Positions 21,834 to 32,995 of a stretch of 64,000 bases of DNA are shown piece by piece. The notes under the pieces were generated by a model. It was not told the DNA's origin and ran no database searches. It saw nothing but the letters and a program-made list of their open reading frames with translations. Source of the DNA: Corynespora cassiicola (Eukaryota; Ascomycota; Dothideomycetes; Pleosporales; Corynesporascaceae); assembly GCA_022059125.1 (NCBI GenBank), contig JAEUWY010000001.1, positions 3,534,001-3,598,000 of the forward strand. Reading direction: 5' to 3'. Each line of letters opens with the position of its first letter. The stretch's first letter is position 1. The translations under genes were made by a program, and so were the position numbers.

Positions 21834-22871
21834 ATGGCTTCCAACCCACACTTCGACGATAAAACCAGTGCTCTCGAGGTCGCCCATGCCTACGCTTCCC
21901 AAGCTCAGGGCAAGATTGTCCTGGTTACTGGCGTATCTAAGGATGGAATCGGGGAAGCCACTGCTCGAGCTTTTGCTGCTGGCGGTGCTTCTATCGTCAT
22001 CATCACTGGCCGAGATGATTCTCGTCTGTCAGCCATCACCAACGCCCTTTCTAACGACTTCCAATCGGTCAAATTCCTGCCTCACAAACTCGATCTCACC
22101 TCCCTCTCTGCCGTCCACGAGTCTGCGAACACGATTCTCAACAACGAAAAGATCCCTAGAATCGATATCCTGGTCGCAAACGCAGGGGGATCATTCCATG
22201 GCCCAAAAACAGTCACGTCCGATGGCCTTGAGACTCATTTCGCCGTCAACCACCTCGGCCACTTCCTCTTCATCACCACCATCCTCCCAAAATTGCGTGC
22301 CGCAGCGAAAGCTTCGCCAAAAGGCGCAACTCGCGTAGTGGTAGTGAGCAGTCTAGCCGTGGTCGTGTCTCCTTTCCGCTTCTCTGACTACAACTTCGAG
22401 GGCAAGCCCTTGGCAGAGGACGAAAAACCCAACTGGGACATTCTCAAGCAACTCATGGGATTGGAAAGGGGAAATGACCAGGCCTATAACGATGAAGTTG
22501 CATATGCGCAAAGCAAGACTGCAAACAGTCTTTTTGCAGTGCATTGGAACACTCTCTATTCTCACGAAGGCATCAACGCGTTTGCACTACACCCGGGGGG
22601 AGTGCAGAGTCGCGCAGCAAAGCAGACAATTGGGAACTTGACAGAAGAGCAGAAGGCAAAGATAAAGATCCCATTCAACAAGAATATTGATCAAGGGGCT
22701 GCGACTACATTAGTGGCGGCACTAGACCCCAAGATTGAGCCAAGAGACGCTGCCTTTTTGAGTGACTGCCAGGCTCTTGAAGTGCCGCCATACGTGGTCA
22801 GCAAGGAAAAGGGCGAGAAGCTGTGGAAGCTAAGCGAGGAAATTGTTGCAGAAAAGCTGGGATCTAAATAG
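21834..22871 (+). CDS. Short-chain dehydrogenase/reductase
   Basis: Intronless, 345 residues. The Rossmann cofactor motif is TGVSKDGIG at residues 32-40, NAGG is at 116-119, a Ser pair at 172-173 supplies the catalytic serine, and the YxxxK pair is Tyr224/Lys228 (YAQSK). The ~345-residue length and N-terminal extension fit the WW-domain-oxidoreductase/retinol-dehydrogenase-like SDRs that fungi hold in many copies. They reduce carbonyls or oxidise alcohols with NADP(H); the substrate is unknown. There is no signal peptide, so it is probably cytosolic. It is the first ordinary gene after the telomeric array. Confidence 0.93.
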   Translation: MASNPHFDDKTSALEVAHAYASQAQGKIVLVTGVSKDGIGEATARAFAAGGASIVIITGRDDSRLSAITNALSNDFQSVKFLPHKLDLTSLSAVHESANTILNNEKIPRIDILVANAGGSFHGPKTVTSDGLETHFAVNHLGHFLFITTILPKLRAAAKASPKGATRVVVVSSLAVVVSPFRFSDYNFEGKPLAEDEKPNWDILKQLMGLERGNDQAYNDEVAYAQSKTANSLFAVHWNTLYSHEGINAFALHPGGVQSRAAKQTIGNLTEEQKAKIKIPFNKNIDQGAATTLVAALDPKIEPRDAAFLSDCQALEVPPYVVSKEKGEKLWKLSEEIVAEKLGSK

Positions 22872-24853
22872 AAGCAAACTGTAGACCAAATAACCAGTTT
22901 TCTTTTTGTTTTTGGGATACAGACACCAGACGCTTGTGGGTTTCAATGCATGCGTGGAATGGCCAACTGACTAACAGTGGTGTATGTTTATGGTCAGGCT
23001 GGAGAAAACTGGGTGTATAGACTTGTTCACCGGAAATACAAGATCAAATTCCATGTAATAATACGATGTGGCTGGGAGCGAGTTCTGTACAGTGGCCGAG
23101 CCGTCACCAGCTCTTCATGCATCCTGGGAGATTTCAACTGGCTGAGTAACATTTGTGGAACTGTAGCGCTTGCGCTTGCGGCATTTATCCATTCGTTCGA
23201 TCTTACTCGGTTCCAGCCATGCCCTGCTTGGATGCCTTGGCAGACGCCCAGCACGCCGCGGACCAGAAACATCATCCTGCGCCGGCCCTTCAGGATGTCA
23301 AGAATTGAGAGCAAAAAGCACCTTTCGAAAACCTAAGCATCAGGAGAAGCCCGAGATTAGGCCGGCCTTCCAATCAACTCATGTAATTACAACCCGCGAA
23401 TTGTCAAGATTCACTTCAGTATCCAACGGACAATCGCTAGATGAACAAAGACCTCCTCTGCCATAGAGATAAACCGAGCACATCATAAAACGATACATTT
23501 TTTTTAATCTGAAAAATAGATTGATCTAACTGTATTGCTAAAAGTATATTCATCCTTAACAGCTGCGTTTCTATTATCTTTAGTTGCTGGAAAAACTAGA
23601 TTTTGAAATTGTGCAGGAATTCCTCCTCTCCCGTGAGCATATCTTTCCGGTGAGAAGCAACACGAGATCCTTGAGTGTTGCGACGTCTGCCTCGCTTCTT
23701 AACCAAACAGTTAGACGAAGAGAGTTATCAAGCCGAGCTCGTTCAGGTACTATATGGTGGACCACGTCCCGAGAGTACGTTCGTCGCCAGTCTTGATCCT
23801 CTAAGCCGCTTTTTTGAGGACTATACAGCTTCCGCTGGTACGACTGATGCTCTTGTAAGAGCTGTTTACGAAGCTTCTGTTGTTGGTAGTACAGCCTATC
23901 TATTTAAGTTTAGAGCTTCATGTTCTTTGTTGAGTTATTAACTGTTTTAATTTACTATTTTGTTTTGTAAATATTTTTATAGGGGACTTGTACTTTAGCT
24001 TTTGTTTTAAAAGTTAAGTATTTTAGTAGAAATCGATAGCGGGAGATTTCAATTCTACGGCATTGTTGCAGAACGAAATTTTCTAGTAATTTTATATTGT
24101 GTGTTGAGGCTAAGAAACGAAAAAGCTCTGTCTACATTACTTATATTGCTAAAATAGTAGCTAACTAGGGTTGAGGCATTCTGTTGCCCTGTGAACTTTA
24201 ATACTTAACTGAGTAGCTGCCGTCTGGAGTCACTTAGCTAGGCTTTCTGTATAATAAGCATTTATATCTACTGTTAACTCTAATAAGCTTCTCTTTTCTA
24301 GCAGTATGTAGACTTGTTTTTTAAAACCTAACTTAGTTTTTGCTTATCTGATTTCTGGGCGACTATGTAAATAATGTTCTAAAATGCAGTATTAGGTATG
24401 TTATTATTATAGAGATTTTATAATTACTCATTTTGTATTGGGCCATACACAGCTCCTGCAGTCTCGCGCTTAAATAATAATAGAGATTTTACAGACCTGT
24501 AAGACAAACCCGAACTCTCTTATAGACGTAGCTGTGATGGTCACATTTTCAGAACAGTGTCTGCATGTGGATGAAGTTGTTTATTATTAAGAAGGTGGGC
24601 TTTTTTTCCCTGAGCACAGCGGAGTCCTGGACTGACGTGACTGAAACTTGGATGTATGACTTGTCGGAAAAATTTGATGCTGCGCCCAGTCGCCAAGAAA
24701 AGCTAATCGATTTTCCACCTTAGGGCTGACGCGATTCCTTCAATCACCTCAGGCAAACGTGATTATTTTGGCTTGCGCTTGTCCACGACCTCCGTTCCAG
24801 AGTACCTCGATATCGACTGAACAAGCCTCAGAAATCCAGAATTAACACTCGCC
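22872..24853. other. Gene-poor spacer
   Basis: Short frames near 22,977-23,466 and 23,584-23,941 occur on both strands without recognisable domains. From about 23,940 to 24,500 the DNA is TA-rich and looks mildly degraded. I see no supportable gene. Confidence 0.45.
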
Positions 24854-26134
24854 ATGATGGGTACTAAAACAACAACAATGCTGTTCTCGAAGCTAAAGGA
24901 GCCGCGAGCGGCTGAGCTGAGGCTTGGTACTGTGGGCGGAGATCTACAACACATCCTGTACCGCTACACCAACCTACTTTTTGTCTTTGTGATCATCGGC
25001 TTCGTTATGAATTACACGCATCAAGATCCTTCGCTTATATTTTCCATGAACTTATTGGCTATTTTTCCATCCTCGGTTTTGATGGGCGTCGGGCTCCAAA
25101 GTATGAGAAAGCAATATGGCGAGTTGATACAAGCTGTGTTGTACATGACTTTTGGGTACGTAAGGCCTTGGATTATCATAATCAAGCCGTAGATATATAG
25201 TCTAATGACGTTTCAGAAATGCAGTCAACTTCATCACCTCAATTGTTCTGCTCAAAAAGCGCCAAATCCGACTGCTACAGACCTCACTCCTCGGAGGCAT
25301 CCTCTCCAATATGCATCTGATGCTAGGCCTCGGTTTCATGGCTGGCGGAATAAAACAACAGGAAGCAGCATTCAACGAGACAGTGGCGAACATTTTCGGG
25401 TCTCTGCTCACCCTTGCAGTCACAGGTCTCGTCCTACCAACAGCAAGCCAATTGCTCGCCAAACCCGTAGAAGGAGGCATTGTAAACCAGTCACGTTCCA
25501 TCTCCGTAGTCTTTATCGTTGTCTACTTTAGCCTACTGTACTTCCAGCTTTGGACCCACACTGTCCTCATAGCGCCAGTCGAAGCTCAAGGGGAGGAGGA
25601 TGAAGACTCATCTCGCCCGAACCACAATCAGCTTGGAGTTGCGAGCGCAATTGCCGTCATTGCTCTATCAACTACACTTATTGGTTTCAATACCTACTTT
25701 GCTACCAATAGCCTTGAAGGTTTACTGAATCAAACCGGCTTGACTACAAGTTTCGTCGGCATAGTCTTGCTTCCATTATTTACAAATGACTTGGAACCAA
25801 TCATGGCAGGATACCACGGCAATATGGATATGTGTCTTCAAGCAACAGTGGGAAAGTGTATACAAACAACGCTCTTCGTCATCCCAGCGGTAGTAGTTAT
25901 CGGATGGGGCATGGGTATCGACGAAATGACGCTGAGTTTTAACGGGTTTGATGTTGCTGCCTTATTATCATCTGCTATCTATATTGCGTTTATGACTAAT
26001 ACTGGAAAAAGTAACTGGTAAGTTGCGTATTGTTTGACTGATCGTAATTTTTCTAACAGTATATTAGGTTTACAGGTGCAGCGTTGTTAGCTATGTTTAT
26101 TATTATATCTGTTTCAGCCTACTACATTGAGTAG
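24854..26134 (+). CDS. CAX/VCX1-type cation/H+ exchanger homologue with altered motifs
   Basis: Exons 24,854-25,155, 25,217-26,017 and 26,068-26,134 give 389 residues. The ten or so hydrophobic helices, the first repeat GNAV...TSLLGGILSNMHLMLGLGF and the second repeat ending in VGKCIQTTLFVIPAVVVIGW match the Ca2+/H+ antiporter family that loads calcium into the vacuole. In known members each repeat has a GNxxE-type motif with a transport glutamate. Here the first reads GNAVN and the second TNDLEP, so the first glutamate is missing while the second remains. Either ion specificity has shifted or activity is lost. The last exon is small (AALLAMFIIISVSAYY) and was found only by splicing. Family membership is secure; function is open. 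Confidence 0.85.
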
Positions 26135-26812
26135 TGTTAACTGTTAGAAGAATATGTTATAGCTATACGGCGTATTAACAATAAAATTAAAATAGTAAAA
26201 AAGAAGTGTAATGTTTTACTTAGATGACTTTACTACCATTTGTTTCTAAAATCAAGTTAAATAGCTACTTACTTTTTAGCCTTATTTAAAGTTTGTAGTT
26301 AGCCTTAGAGCTATGCCGACAGATCCATGCCGAGATCTCGCTACCAACTACTCGGTCAGCTATCCGCTCTGGAACCCATGCAGGTAGGACGGAAGTCACG
26401 GCGGGAGGGCTTACTTGGCATTCAAATGCCGCCACTTACGCATGCCACTAGGGAACCTAAGACGCTAATGTGGAATGCCATGTGGACGGTGGACCCCAGA
26501 AGCGTCATTCGCCTGCAAGCCGCTGGAGAGTAAGACGCTGAGCAAGAGCATCACACGCACCCGGCTCGAATAGCGTGCAATAGACAGAAGAGAATGCATG
26601 TGGCTGATGTGCATGGCAATCGATGTCGCGCTCGAAGCTCAGCATACGTACATAGATCATCGGTTTTTCTGGGCGCCATTCCTCGTTTGTCTTGTCGTAT
26701 TGGCGCCTAATCTGCGCCCATTGACTATTGTATTTAAGGTCTCGAGGTTTTATCTCACAGTTTTACTGCACAGGCAACCCCGCTCCACATTCCGGTCTAA
26801 AGCCATCGAATA
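26135..26812. other. Intergenic spacer
   Basis: AT-leaning at first, then ordinary DNA upstream of the amino-acid transporter. The short frames carry no domain. Confidence 0.4.
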
Positions 26813-28425
26813 ATGGCCACAGGAAGGGAATTTGATATCAATACCTATGGTAGTGAGAGCTGGACACGAGGCAAGGTAGAATCTGGCATGCAAGACTCCA
26901 ATATGAGCTCGTGGGGAAGGTATCCGGATACAAACAGCGACCGCGCGGGCTACAGCGGTTACGATGACGACATTACGAAGAAAAACCACGGCGCACCCTC
27001 AGACAACACAGATATTGAGAAGATCGAATCGCAGCGACAAGGTAGTGTCTATCGACCAGCTATTGGAGAGGACTCGGGCTTTAAGGTGCTCAACAGGTGG
27101 CAGGCGTCGCTGATCTATATTACGAATCAGGTCGGTATTGGAATCCTGAGTTTGCCTGCAGCTATGCAGACTCTAGGATTGATACCTGGAATAATATGCA
27201 TCATCGGTATGGGCATCTTGGTTACATATACAGCATATGTTCTGCTGCAATTTTTTCGAAGATACCCGACAGTTCTCAACTGTGTGGACTGCTTCAGAAT
27301 CATCGGCGGAGCTCCTTTGGCCTCACTGGTTGGAACCGCATTTGTTCTTAACCTCGTTCTTACGTGCGCATCATCGGTTTTGACGATGAGCATCGCTTTG
27401 AACAGTATTTCCGAACACGCTTTGTGTACAGTCCTCTTCATCCTATTCCCCACGTTAGTATCCTGGATGCTTTGTTTCCCGCGCAAAATGAAGTTCATGG
27501 CAGACTTTGGCAGTAAGATATCCCATTTTAATTCGCCGTGGCTTTCTAACGTGGTCTAGTCATCTGTACCATCTCAATATTTACCGCTGTATTAATCGTC
27601 ATGATTGCACTAGGCGTTGCTGAGCCTAATGGCGCACCGCCCGGCTGGGACAAAGAGGTAGTTCTTGTGGGGAACCCTGGATTCGCCGAAGGCTTTACTT
27701 CCGTCCTTAATATTGCGTTCGCATATGCCGGAAACCAGGCATTCATAACGGTCATGGCTGAGATGCGGGATGCATCCAGAGATTTCATGCCTTCAATGTA
27801 TATCCTCCAGATCTTCGCCATCCCCATGTACACGATCGTTGCAGCTGTCATATATTCGCTAGCTGGTCAATTCACGACGAGTCCTGCCTTGGGTACGGCG
27901 CCGCCTATCCCGTCCAAAGTCTCATATGGACTTCTGTTACCCACGCTTTTGGGAACGTCATTGGTCTTCGGGCATACATCGATCAAGTACGTTTTCGTAG
28001 AAGTTCTACGTTATCTCAAGGCCGAGGATGAGTATGACAAAAATACAAAACGCTCCTGGATCATTTGGCTAGGTATCGGTACGATCTTTTGGACGCTCGC
28101 ATTTATCCTCGCGAACGCGATCCCACTTTTCGACTCGATCCTATCCGTTTCTTCAGCATTGTTCGTCTCGTGGTTTACTTTTGGCATTTCTGGTGTCATG
28201 TGGTTGTATATCAACTGGGACAACCAATTCAACGGGTGGCAAAAGACCTCCATGGCACTTTTGAACTGGCTGATCATCGCCCTAACGCTATTCATGAACG
28301 GTGTGGGACTATGGGCTTCGATCGATCAACTCCTTGCAGCCTTCAACGACCCTACAGTTCCCGTCAACAGTTCTTTCACCTGCGCTGATAACAGCATTTG
28401 GCGACAGCTTGGTATTGAGACATGA
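26813..28425 (+). CDS. AAAP-family amino-acid transporter
   Basis: Exons 26,813-27,512 and 27,560-28,425 (47-bp intron) give 521 residues. A hydrophilic N-terminal tail of about 95 residues is followed by some eleven membrane helices. The first contains the family signature QVGIGILSLPAAM and a later one NIAFAYAGNQAFITVMAEM, both typical of the Aa_trans domain. Fungal relatives import neutral amino acids by proton symport at the plasma membrane or move them across the vacuole; the sequence does not show which. The tail would be the place for ubiquitin or phosphorylation control. Tandem with the CAX-like gene but separated by 0.7 kb. Confidence 0.9.
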
Positions 28426-28642
28426 AGAGCTCGGTTGCGTTTCTGCTGCAGGCTGTGCTTTTGACATAGCCTTTTTGTTTTTGCTCTCCTTTACTTCAGC
28501 CTTGCTCGCAAGCTTGAAATGCAATAAATTCATGCTATCAGTCTAAGATAATTGTTCGTAGATCTATGATTGCTCACTAGTTTATTATGCGGGCATTGAT
28601 TCATCTCTTTTAGAGTCTCCAGGCAACGATAAAAAAAAGATT

Positions 28643-30139
28643 TCAAGGCTCATCCTCATCATCGCTGTCATCCTCATGCGTCGTTGCCCATGGACTGCGC
28701 CGTCGAAGGGACTTGCCGTACCTAGCCAAGACATATGGGATAGGCAGCATACCTACAGCCATGGCAGTCAAAATGAGACTCGCGTTTCGCGTTCCCTGAC
28801 TGAGAAACATGACGCGACCCAGCACGGGAAAGCCTGCCCCAGCTAGATTCCTGACCAACCCAATCCCAGCAAGTGCAGAAGCTGAGTGGGTTTTGTATGC
28901 ATCCTCGGTATATGTCAATGTCATCAGGATCAGGGTATAGAATGACCAGCCCCAGAACGTTGACGCGGCAATCGCGAAGATTGGATGAATGTTTGGGTTT
29001 GCAGTGAAGGCAAAAACCAGTAGGGATACCGGGAGAACCACGCTTGCGATTTTTGCAAGATGAACTCGCGCTTCCGGAACATCACGTCCGCCAGCGCGGA
29101 TGATCTGATTTTGAAAGTATCTTTCTTGATAGATGTTGGTAGCGAGCCCTGAGGTGATGCCTACCACGATCCCAAGAAACGAAATCCCGACGCCCATGAT
29201 GTCCATTCCATATCCGTTGGGGCCAAAGATGAGGTGAAAAGCGCCATTGAAGAGAAAAGACAGGCCGTATAGATATCCATTGTAGAGTGCGCCGAATTGA
29301 ACAATGGCTTCTGTGGCCAGAAAGCGAAAAGGCCGGGCAAGGGCTGTACCGAACAGTTGTCGCGGCCTGCGCTTCTTCGCTTCGTCTGGAATGTCAACGC
29401 TTTCGTCGCCCGTGATTCTGCGAGTAATTTGGGCACGACGGCTGAGTAGGACGCTGTGTCTTGTTTCCCCAAGAGCGTACAGAGCAACGACCAAAATCAG
29501 CCAGAACACAAAGCATATGAAGAACATGATGCGAAATACGTCGTGCCAGGAGCGGCCTGGAGCAATGAAGGAAAAGAGGACAAAACCGGTTGGGGAACCA
29601 CCCGTGGCAGCCCAGAGAAACCAGCTCATTGCCGGGCCTGTATCTTGATGGTGAAACAGGTCTGCTATAGTGCCCCCAAAGTTGGAGATGGTGGTCGAGG
29701 AAAAGTAGCCCGAGAAGAATCGTAACACTAGAAAGACTCCAAGATGCTGAGTGTATGAGGTGGCCAGGAGTAGCAGGAGGAACAGGCCATAGGATATGAT
29801 GTACACCGGCCTTCTTCCAAAGTATTCAGACAAAGGTGCCAGAGTCATCGGACCAAATGCCAAGCCGAGAATATACATGCTTAGTCCCAGCGTTGCCACC
29901 TGCGGCGATATGCCCAAGTCCTTCGCAAAGTCGCCTGCAGCTGGAGAGAAGCCGGAGGCGCCCCAGCTAACGGAGAAGTCGATGGGCATGATGGCAGCCA
30001 CCATGAGCCACTTGCGCATCGTAGACCAGTTGCGGGGGTCCTCTGGGTCGTCCGGGGCAAAGGCTACGACGTGTCGGCGTCCATGGTCGGAGGCCAGCAG
30101 GGGTTGGTCCTCCCGTGCTTGGCTGGCATCGGAGCTCAT
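28643..30139 (-). CDS. MFS transporter, DHA1 drug:H+ antiporter type
   Basis: Intronless, 498 residues with twelve predicted helices. The N-terminal signature PDDPEDPRNWS and motif A LAPLSEYFGRRPVY are characteristic of the DHA1 polyamine/multidrug group at the fungal plasma membrane. The C-terminus is acidic (DDSDDEDEP). It is transcribed away from the rhamnogalacturonan lyase with 428 bp between start codons, so the two may share a promoter. Export of plant compounds or of the cell's own metabolites is possible; the substrate is unknown. Confidence 0.92.
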   Translation of the reverse strand: MSSDASQAREDQPLLASDHGRRHVVAFAPDDPEDPRNWSTMRKWLMVAAIMPIDFSVSWGASGFSPAAGDFAKDLGISPQVATLGLSMYILGLAFGPMTLAPLSEYFGRRPVYIISYGLFLLLLLATSYTQHLGVFLVLRFFSGYFSSTTISNFGGTIADLFHHQDTGPAMSWFLWAATGGSPTGFVLFSFIAPGRSWHDVFRIMFFICFVFWLILVVALYALGETRHSVLLSRRAQITRRITGDESVDIPDEAKKRRPRQLFGTALARPFRFLATEAIVQFGALYNGYLYGLSFLFNGAFHLIFGPNGYGMDIMGVGISFLGIVVGITSGLATNIYQERYFQNQIIRAGGRDVPEARVHLAKIASVVLPVSLLVFAFTANPNIHPIFAIAASTFWGWSFYTLILMTLTYTEDAYKTHSASALAGIGLVRNLAGAGFPVLGRVMFLSQGTRNASLILTAMAVGMLPIPYVLARYGKSLRRRSPWATTHEDDSDDEDEP

Positions 30140-30516
30140 GGTTCCTGTCGGGCAGGGAGGTAGTGGTGGCGCCTCGGATCCGTGGCTGAGGGTCGCGCGT
30201 CTCGTACAACGCCCCTACTATGCGGGGAGAAGGGCGCCGGGCTGCGTTGGTGTATGAGGGAGGCTCCGAGGTTGGCGAGGTTGGCGAGGTCCTTCGCGTC
30301 GTGACGTCCCATTCGCACCTGCCCAGGTGGGCACGCGACGGGTGCGTGCTTGCACGTGCCGCGGGGCATCTCGGGCAATCCTCGCCCGAGCAAGGCGGCG
30401 CCTGATTGGTGGAGTCAGCCGTCGACCCTCGTAACCCCATACCCCGGAGTCAGGGAGACGATCAACCCGCAATTTCCAGCGGCTTCATTTAATTTTTCGC
30501 CTCGGAGCACAGCGGC

Positions 30517-30524
30517 TATAAATA
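30517..30524 (+). promoter_or_regulatory. TATA box of the rhamnogalacturonan lyase gene
   Basis: TATAAATA lies 44 bp before the start codon at 30,568, a normal distance for a strongly inducible fungal gene with a short leader. It sits in the 428-bp region shared with the divergent MFS gene. Confidence 0.55.
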
Positions 30525-30567
30525 TGGTTCTGTCCATCCTCTGCGGTGGCCTGCAGCAGCTGCCACC

Positions 30568-32669
30568 ATGCGTTTCTCTGCCGCCCTTTCGGCGCTTCTC
30601 CTCGTGCCCCAAGCCTGGGCCATTCTGAATGCCACCGAGGACGCCAGTCGCCTAGTCATTTCGAATGACCGTCTCTACGCCGCCGTGGACAAGCGAACCG
30701 GAGCCATCAATGCCCTCACTCTTGATGGGCAGAACATGCTGGGCACTGGAACCGGCCCGTATCTCGACTGCTACTGTACTCCATCTGGATTCTATACCCC
30801 GGGACGCAATGGCGCAACTTTCAAACTGTTCAAGGGCAACGATTCGACCGGAACGAGCTATGGCGGTATCTCCATGGGCGAGACATATGCCCCGACAGGG
30901 CAGCGGCTCGAGCAATACTGGTTTTTGCGGGATGGGGAGACTGGACTGCACACATTCAGCCGTCTCGTCTATAACAACAAGACGTCTCCTTTCTTGCGCA
31001 ACCTGCAGGAATTCCGAACCATGTTCCGCCCAAATCATTCTCCCAGTCTCTTCACCCACTTTGTGACCAACGAGGATTTTGCGGCCCCAAGGCCAAATCA
31101 GGACGGCCAAGTTGTTGTTCAAGATGCAACTTGGTGGCTTGCTCATCGGGATGATCCATACGTTGAGGGTGTTGCAGACTACTTTACCAAATATACCTTT
31201 CAGGATACTTGGAGGGATCATAAGGCACATGGAATGTATGCGGATGGCTCAGGCAGCGCTGATGGATCCACTTTCGGTGCATGGCTTGTTCACAATACCG
31301 TCGAAACTTATTTCGGTGGCCCACTCCATTCGGATCTGGTTGTGGACGGTATTGTCTACAACTACATCGTCTCCAACCACCACGGCGAGCAGACTCCCAA
31401 CATTACTGACGGCTTTGACCGCACTTTTGGCGTAAGTTGGCCAGCTGCTAATCATCATAACGAACATTTCACTAACATTTTCCAGCCGCAATATTTCCAT
31501 TTCAACAAGGGTTCTCCAGAAACCACACTGGACGAGCTTCGCCAAGACGCAGAGCAGTATGCTAGGCCAGACTGGAATGCCGAATTTTACGACTCCATCG
31601 CCCCCCATGTTCCGAACTACGTCCCTACTTCCAACAGGGGCACCTTCGAAGCCAAGGTCGCCCTTCCTGAAGGCGCAACTAGGCCGATCGCAATCTTGTC
31701 CGAGAATGGCAGATATTTTCAGGACAATGTTTACGACACCAAGGCCTATCAGTACTGGGGTGATATCTCGAGCAGTGGTGAGGTTACGATTCCGCGTGTC
31801 AAAGCAGGCACCTATAGATTTACCGTCTTCGCTGATGGCATCTTCGGCGACTATACACAAGACGATGTCGAGGTTTCCGCCGGAGAAACGACTTCAGTCT
31901 CTGCAAACTGGAAGCCAGAATCCGCAGGTACTGAATTATGGCGCATTGGAACGCCCGATAAGAGTTCTGGAGAATATCGCCATGGTTATGCGCGCGCTCC
32001 CGATCGGAATCTGCACCCCGAAGAGTACCGTGTCTACTGGGGCGCTTACGACTTTCCCGAGGAGTTTCCTGAAGGAGTTACCTTCAAGGTCGGTGAAGAT
32101 GACCCTGCGACGGCCTTGAACTACGTGCATTGGAGCGTGTTTGGAGGCAAAGCAAATTACGTTCGGCCGGAACCAGTCTACGACAACATCAACAATTGGA
32201 CTATTCTGTTTGATGCTACCGCCGATCAGATCAAGAACAGAAGCATCGCCACATTTACCGTACAGCTAGCTGGCGCAAAATCTGCGGCCGGAAACACCGA
32301 TGTGTTCAACGCCAGCGAGCCGTATTCCAACCTACCATACGCAGTCAACGTCAATGGCAAAGACTTGCAGCCTTGGGTCATCCCGTAAGTAGCATCACAT
32401 ACTTTCTAACCTTTCCAAACTCCTGTACATTCAATTTTCGCGTTGCTAATAGAGTCGGTAGTTATTACCACAGCAGTTCATGTGCAGTCCGGTCAGCCGT
32501 CATTTGCTTCAATGTCGCGCACAAGTTCATTTTCAATGCAACTATTCTCCACGAAGGAGAAAACTCGTTCATCTTAAGCTTGCCTTACAAGGGCACGAAC
32601 CACGAAAATGCCATATTGCCCGAGAGTCTCTACGTTCAATACGATGCAATGCGGCTTGAAGTCCGGTAG
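30568..32669 (+). CDS. Secreted rhamnogalacturonan lyase, polysaccharide lyase family 4
   Basis: Exons 30,568-31,431, 31,486-32,384 and 32,453-32,669 give 659 residues. A signal peptide (MRFSAALSALLLVPQAWA) leads into the three-domain PL4 layout: a catalytic beta-sandwich to about residue 320, a fibronectin-III-like domain (about 330-430, ending in the TYRFTVFADGIFGDY region) and a C-terminal jelly-roll with YYHSSSCAVRSAV. The enzyme cleaves the rhamnose-galacturonate backbone of pectin by beta-elimination outside the cell. The first intron is 54 bp, a multiple of three without a stop, so retention would only insert 18 residues. The final exon is needed for the conserved C-terminus. Confidence 0.93.
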
Positions 32670-32995
32670 CAGGACGCCGTGTTGGAAGTGTATCAACGGA
32701 TATTTTCCCGCGTCCTCTAGTACATAATTTGAAACGTTTACATCTTCATCTTCGATCAAAGTATTGCTTTATACCACAAGGAAAAAAGCTCCAGCGAATC
32801 GTATGGCTGGTGTCAAATACAGCCATGTTCAATTCACTTTATGCAGCCATCTTTCATTTCATGAATCTTTCGTAATGCCGTTTTATGTAATAATCAAGCT
32901 GTGTTTAAAAACGAGTGAACATCAGCGCTGCCGAGCCTGCCGAACGCCAAAGTATTGCCTTGCCGGTCTATGATGCTTTCCCGGTCTACGTTCTA

